A stretch of 8,584 bases of DNA, taken from the NCBI GenBank assembly GCA_964552325.1, contig CAZKHA010000148.1, positions 1 through 8,584 of the forward strand, written 5' to 3'. The notes beneath the pieces were generated by a model. The model saw nothing but the letters and a program-made list of their open reading frames with translations, searched no databases and was not told the DNA's origin. Each line of letters opens with the position of its first letter. Position 1 is the first letter of the stretch. Below, piece by piece: positions 5,230 through 8,584 of the stretch. The position numbers were made by a program, and so were the translations under genes. The stretch is from CAZKCK01 sp964552325. Its GTDB lineage: Bacteria; Bacteroidota; Bacteroidia; Bacteroidales; TTA-H9.

Positions 5230-7170
5230 ATGAATACATTTACTGAACTTGGCATTAGCCAAACCCTCCTGAAAGCAGTTGAGGAACTGGGGTTTCAGGT
5301 ACCAACACCTATTCAAGCACAAGCCATTCCATTTCTGTTGACCGAAAAAAGAGACCTATTGGGCTTTGCACAAACCGGCACTGGGAAAACCGCAGCATTC
5401 GGGCTTCCTATCATTCAACAGATCGACCTGAGCTCAGGCATTACCCAGGCAATCATTCTGAGTCCTACCCGAGAGCTTTGCGTTCAAATTACCAACGACC
5501 TTAAAAACTATTCAAAGTATGAAAAGGGCATTAATGTAGTAGCTGTTTATGGCGGCGCGAGTGCAGAAACCCAAATCAAAGCCTTACGCAAAGGCGCACA
5601 GATAGTGGTTGGAACCCCTGGACGTGTTTTGGATATGATAAACCGCAAGGTCTTGAAAATTGACAACGTAAGTTTCCTTGTACTCGACGAAGCTGACGAA
5701 ATGCTTTCGATGGGCTTTAAGGACGAATTGGATTCGATTTTGGCCGAAACGCCAGAAGACAAACAAACCTTACTATTCTCGGCAACGATGCCCCGCGAAA
5801 TCTCTGAAATTGCACGTAAATACATGCATAATCCAGAAGAAATTGAGGTAAGCCGTCGTAATACAGGTGCCGAAACCCTTAAACACCATTACTATTCGGT
5901 GATGGCTAAAGACAAATACCTCTGCCTTAAGAGGATTTGTGATATTTACCCAAATATCTATGGCATTGTTTTCTGCCAAACACGTACCGATACAAAAGAA
6001 GTTGCCGAAAAACTTATTCACGATGGCTACAACGCCGATGCTTTACATGGCGATTTGAGCCAGGCTCAACGTGATATGGTAATGCAACGATTCAGGATAC
6101 GCAATTTGCAGATTTTGGTGGCCACCGATGTTGCTGCGCGTGGGCTGGATGTTAGCGATATTACGCACATCATCAACTATAGCTTGCCCATGGAAACGGA
6201 CGTTTATATCCACCGCAGCGGACGTACCGGCCGTGCTGGGAAAAGCGGTATCAGTATTTCGATAGCCCACTCAAGGGAATTTTCGAAACTTCGCCAGATT
6301 GAAAAACTGGTAGGACAGAAGTTTGAACACAAGAAAGTGCCAACAGGTCGCGAAATCTGTGAAAAACAGCTCTTTAATGTTATTGATAAACTCGAGAATA
6401 TTGAGGTAGATGAAAAACAGATTGAGCAGTTCTTGCCAGCTGTTTATAGCAAACTGTCGTGGTTAAGCCGCGAAGAGCTTATTAAGCGATTCGTTTCGGA
6501 AGAATTCAGCAGATTTGCCAATTATTACAAAGATGCCGGTGATATCAGCATACCTGATCCGATTGACCGTACCGAAGGCAAAAGCCGCCGTGAAGTAGAA
6601 CGTGAACGCCGCAGCAACCGAAATGGTGAAACCAATTTTGCACGTATATATATTAATGTAGGATCGAACAACCGTGTTAACCCCACATCAATTATCGGTA
6701 TCATAAACGATTCCCCCGATTTGCGCAATGCCGAAGTTGGCCGTATCGAGATTATGAAGAAATGCACTTTCTTCGAAATTGACAGAAAATACGAACACCT
6801 AATTGGTGAAGCACTTAAAGGAAAATCGTTTGATGGCATAGCCCTTATTGCTGAAACAGCCATTCCAAAATCGGAGACTGGAGATGGAAGCGCTTTTAAA
6901 GCCAAACGTTCCAGAACTTATGACGAACCAAGCTACCCAAAACGCGGTGATAGGCAAGCTACGGGTTCTGACCGTGGGTTTACCAAACGCAGCGATCCAC
7001 CTAAGCCTGAATCAGGTTTTGGACCTGTAAAAAAGAAATGGAAGGAAGTGGCTGATACTAGCTGGCAAAAAGATAAAAAGGCAAGCCTTAAAGGCAAAAA
7101 AGAAAAGAAATCTGATAAGAAATCAAGCCCAAAAGGTCCTAAAAAAGAACGTAAAAGTTGGTTTGACTAA
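5230..7170 (+). CDS. DEAD-box ATP-dependent RNA helicase with DbpA-type RNA-binding domain
   Basis: A 646-residue cytosolic RNA helicase that probably unwinds short duplexes in ribosome assembly, mRNA decay or cold adaptation, as CsdA/DeaD proteins do. All motifs are intact: Q motif GFQVPTPIQ (21-29), I AQTGTGKT (47-54), Ia PTREL (79-83), Ib TPGR (129-132), II DEAD (153-156), III SAT (184-186), V VATDVAARGLD (297-307) and VI HRSGRTGRAG (328-337). A helical dimerisation-like linker (about 370-440) leads to a DbpA/CsdA-type RRM (about 468-545, with ARIYINVGSNNRVNP and GRIEIM). A basic, Lys/Ser-rich disordered tail (about 550-646) follows. I chose the ATG at 5230 because MNTFTELGIS is a normal DEAD-box N-terminus. 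The in-frame TTG at 5125 would add 35 unrelated residues encoded by the structured leader. A terminator follows at 7194-7227. Confidence 0.93.
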   Translation: MNTFTELGISQTLLKAVEELGFQVPTPIQAQAIPFLLTEKRDLLGFAQTGTGKTAAFGLPIIQQIDLSSGITQAIILSPTRELCVQITNDLKNYSKYEKGINVVAVYGGASAETQIKALRKGAQIVVGTPGRVLDMINRKVLKIDNVSFLVLDEADEMLSMGFKDELDSILAETPEDKQTLLFSATMPREISEIARKYMHNPEEIEVSRRNTGAETLKHHYYSVMAKDKYLCLKRICDIYPNIYGIVFCQTRTDTKEVAEKLIHDGYNADALHGDLSQAQRDMVMQRFRIRNLQILVATDVAARGLDVSDITHIINYSLPMETDVYIHRSGRTGRAGKSGISISIAHSREFSKLRQIEKLVGQKFEHKKVPTGREICEKQLFNVIDKLENIEVDEKQIEQFLPAVYSKLSWLSREELIKRFVSEEFSRFANYYKDAGDISIPDPIDRTEGKSRREVERERRSNRNGETNFARIYINVGSNNRVNPTSIIGIINDSPDLRNAEVGRIEIMKKCTFFEIDRKYEHLIGEALKGKSFDGIALIAETAIPKSETGDGSAFKAKRSRTYDEPSYPKRGDRQATGSDRGFTKRSDPPKPESGFGPVKKKWKEVADTSWQKDKKASLKGKKEKKSDKKSSPKGPKKERKSWFD

Positions 7171-7193
7171 CCAATTGAAATCCCTCTAAATCT

Positions 7194-7227
7194 AAAGGTT
7201 GCCACCACTGGCAGCCTTTTTTATTTA
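7194..7227 (+). terminator. Rho-independent terminator of the helicase gene
   Basis: An 11-bp stem pairs 7194-7204 with 7209-7219, with one G-T pair and the loop CCAC. The T tract of the downstream arm runs through 7222. It lies 23 bases after the helicase stop. The convergent YkgJ gene has its stop codon (7221-7223) inside the T tract. In the other direction the stem is followed by only a short interrupted T run (complement of 7190-7196), so reverse termination is likely weaker. Confidence 0.9.
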
Positions 7228-7712
7228 TACCTTATCTTAAGCCCTGCCACAATATCAAACACGGCTGGGCACACCAACAAGTTTTTCAGTGTTATATCAA
7301 GCAATTGAATAAACCGCCTACGGTCGGTGTGGGGATAACCCGCACAGGCCTTGGGCCTGCTAACATAGATGCTGCAATAATTATCGGCCATCAAAAAAGG
7401 ACATGGCATGGCTTTAAATACATAATCGCCATCCTCGTCGAGCTTTAGATATTTTTGGGCTAACACCGATGGTTTGACCCGCAAGGCCGGAGCCATTTGT
7501 TGAATATCCTTATCTGTTACCCTTGGGCCTAAGCCAGCACAACAAGCAGCACATTGCAAACAATCTATTACAGAAAAAACCTCATCATGCAATTCTTGTA
7601 CGGCTTGGTCAAGGTCGTGGGGCGCTTGTTTTTTAAGTCGTGCGAAAAACTTCCGGCTTTCTGGCAATTGCTTCCTGGCCTGCTCAAGCTTTAGCTTATA
7701 CGACTCCAACAT
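7221..7712 (-). CDS. YkgJ-family cysteine-cluster protein
   Basis: A 163-residue protein of the YkgJ/CxxCxxCC family (UPF0153-like), thought to bind zinc or an iron-sulfur cluster; the biochemical function is unproven. The N-terminal 45 residues are helical and charged. The cluster CLQCAACC places C51, C54, C57 and C58. Further conserved cysteines are C104 (MPCPFL), C113 (NYCSIY), C123 (RPKACAGYP) and C148 (LVCPA), eight in all, giving the usual spread for the family. The RP-x-AC-x-GYP segment is a family hallmark. It starts with an ATG whose A and T overlap the stop of the upstream J-protein gene (TAATG), implying coupled translation. It probably has no promoter of its own. No signal peptide or membrane segment is visible. 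Confidence 0.85.
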   Translation of the reverse strand: MLESYKLKLEQARKQLPESRKFFARLKKQAPHDLDQAVQELHDEVFSVIDCLQCAACCAGLGPRVTDKDIQQMAPALRVKPSVLAQKYLKLDEDGDYVFKAMPCPFLMADNYCSIYVSRPKACAGYPHTDRRRFIQLLDITLKNLLVCPAVFDIVAGLKIRYK

Positions 7713-8548
7713 TATTTAAAGCTTCGCTGTTTTTTAATTTCCTCGTAGGCAGCACTTATTTGCTGGAACTTTTCCTTTGCGGCATGTTGTATCTCTTCTC
7801 CCAAATGGGCCACTTTATCAGGATGGTGCGTGATGGCTGCTTGTCGGTATGCTTTCTTGATTTCTTCTTCGGTTGACTCAGGACTTACGCCCAGTATCTT
7901 ATAGGGACCAGCCAAGTCTTTAATAAACATGGCCTTAACAGATTGATAATCCGTATCACTAATGCTCATATAGCGTGCAATGGTCTGAATCAAATCAACT
8001 TCGGCAGTATGGTGTTGTCCATCGGCACCTGCAAGCCCAAATAAAAAATGGAGCAATTGCAAACGGCTGGAATAGCCCATCATATCACGAATTTGAAAAC
8101 AAACATCATGCAAGGGGATTTCTTGTTTAAGGATATCTCGAAGCAACAGAATCTGCTTATCAGCTTCTTCCTGACCAAATTGCTGGATCAAAAAACGTTT
8201 TACATAATCAAGTTCCGATTTTAAAACTTGTCCATCCACTTTCATAACAGCCGATGCCAATGTAAGCAAGCTAATACTAAAATCAGCCCTTCGCGTACGG
8301 TCGCTACCTTGAGGCAAGTCAGATGTGCCGGTGTAGGAATACTCGCCACTTTGCATCCCATCTACCATCGAGCCGAAGATAAAACCCAAAATACCACCTA
8401 TTGGGCCACCAAAAGCCCATCCCAGTCCACCACCTATCCATTTGGCATACGATGACTTACGCCGCTTATCTGAAGAATTTGTCATAACTTTTCCAATTAC
8501 AGAACTAACAATAATTACAAGCAACAATATTAATAAAATCCGGATCAT
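7712..8548 (-). CDS. DjlA-like membrane-anchored co-chaperone (TerB and J domains)
   Basis: A 278-residue J-protein. Residues 1-20 are a hydrophobic N-terminal membrane anchor (MIRILLILLLVIIVSS). A Gly-rich second hydrophobic stretch follows at about 38-62 (GGGLGWAFGGPIGGILGF). A TerB-like helical domain spans about 88-205 with KVDGQ (103-107) and GADGQ (174-178), the paired acidic turns usual in TerB. A C-terminal J domain (about 214-278) has HPD at 242-244, the motif that stimulates DnaK ATPase. The order matches E. coli DjlA (271 residues), so it likely recruits DnaK to the inner membrane; its clients are unknown. The ATG at 8548 was chosen because a TTG at 8569 falls inside the promoter box. 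It is the first gene of a pair with the YkgJ protein. Confidence 0.85.
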   Translation of the reverse strand: MIRILLILLLVIIVSSVIGKVMTNSSDKRRKSSYAKWIGGGLGWAFGGPIGGILGFIFGSMVDGMQSGEYSYTGTSDLPQGSDRTRRADFSISLLTLASAVMKVDGQVLKSELDYVKRFLIQQFGQEEADKQILLLRDILKQEIPLHDVCFQIRDMMGYSSRLQLLHFLFGLAGADGQHHTAEVDLIQTIARYMSISDTDYQSVKAMFIKDLAGPYKILGVSPESTEEEIKKAYRQAAITHHPDKVAHLGEEIQHAAKEKFQQISAAYEEIKKQRSFK

Positions 8549-8566
8549 GCGCCCTATATTCAACTG

Positions 8567-8574
8567 CAAAGGTA
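8567..8574 (-). promoter_or_regulatory. Promoter -7 box for the DjlA-like/YkgJ operon
   Basis: The minus strand reads TACCTTTG followed by CAG, an exact TAnnTTTG match 18 bases before the ATG at 8548. The -33 region lies beyond the right edge and cannot be judged. Confidence 0.7.
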
Positions 8575-8584
8575 CGAGTTAATG

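Noticed and set aside
6525..6905. A 126-codon open frame on the minus strand inside the helicase gene
   Set aside because: It is antisense to the DbpA-domain coding region, has no recognisable motif, and is explained by the codon use of the real gene.
8549..8569. A TTG start adding seven residues to the DjlA-like protein
   Set aside because: It falls inside the TACCTTTG promoter box, so it would not be transcribed.

Overview
The window looks like a chromosomal stretch from a member of the Bacteroidota, with mostly conserved genes. Three things point there. Six of the upstream regions carry the phylum's -7 promoter box (TAnnTTTG, here always TAC[T/C]TTTGC). Start codons lack clear Shine-Dalgarno sequences. 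The protein set (PepD dipeptidase, COG4339-like HD protein, DUF4342 protein, RlmN, a DEAD-box helicase with DbpA-type RNA-binding domain) is common in that phylum. I cannot place it below phylum with confidence.

Layout, left to right. Positions 1-202 contain no protein gene. They hold two minus-strand promoter boxes in a degenerate tandem repeat, followed at the left edge by a boxA-like GTTCTTTGATATA segment. This resembles the leader of a ribosomal RNA operon that would begin off the left end (inference). An A+T-rich stretch with no recognisable content follows, then a terminator at 498-530 for the next operon. That operon, on the minus strand, is an HD-domain phosphohydrolase (2740-2114) followed by PepD (2092-638). 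A divergent intergenic region (2741-2907) with an inverted repeat separates it from a plus-strand pair: a small DUF4342 protein (2908-3147) overlapping a ferredoxin-NADP-reductase-like flavoprotein (3140-3805).

Next come rlmN (3919-4953), with its own promoter and a very short 5' UTR, and a DEAD-box RNA helicase (5230-7170). The helicase has a strong promoter and a roughly 150-nt leader containing a nested stem-loop and an 11-codon upstream ORF. A strong terminator at 7194-7227 ends it. On the right, a minus-strand pair made of a DjlA-like membrane J-protein (8548-7712) and a YkgJ-family cysteine-cluster protein (7712-7221) overlaps by one base (TAATG) and converges on the helicase.

Most genes serve RNA metabolism (RlmN modifies 23S rRNA and tRNA; the helicase probably acts in ribosome assembly or RNA turnover), protein turnover (PepD) and protein quality control (the J-protein). 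I found no mobile element, CRISPR array, tRNA or defence system. The least understood items are the DUF4342/flavoprotein pair, the structured helicase leader and the duplicated promoter-leader at the left edge.
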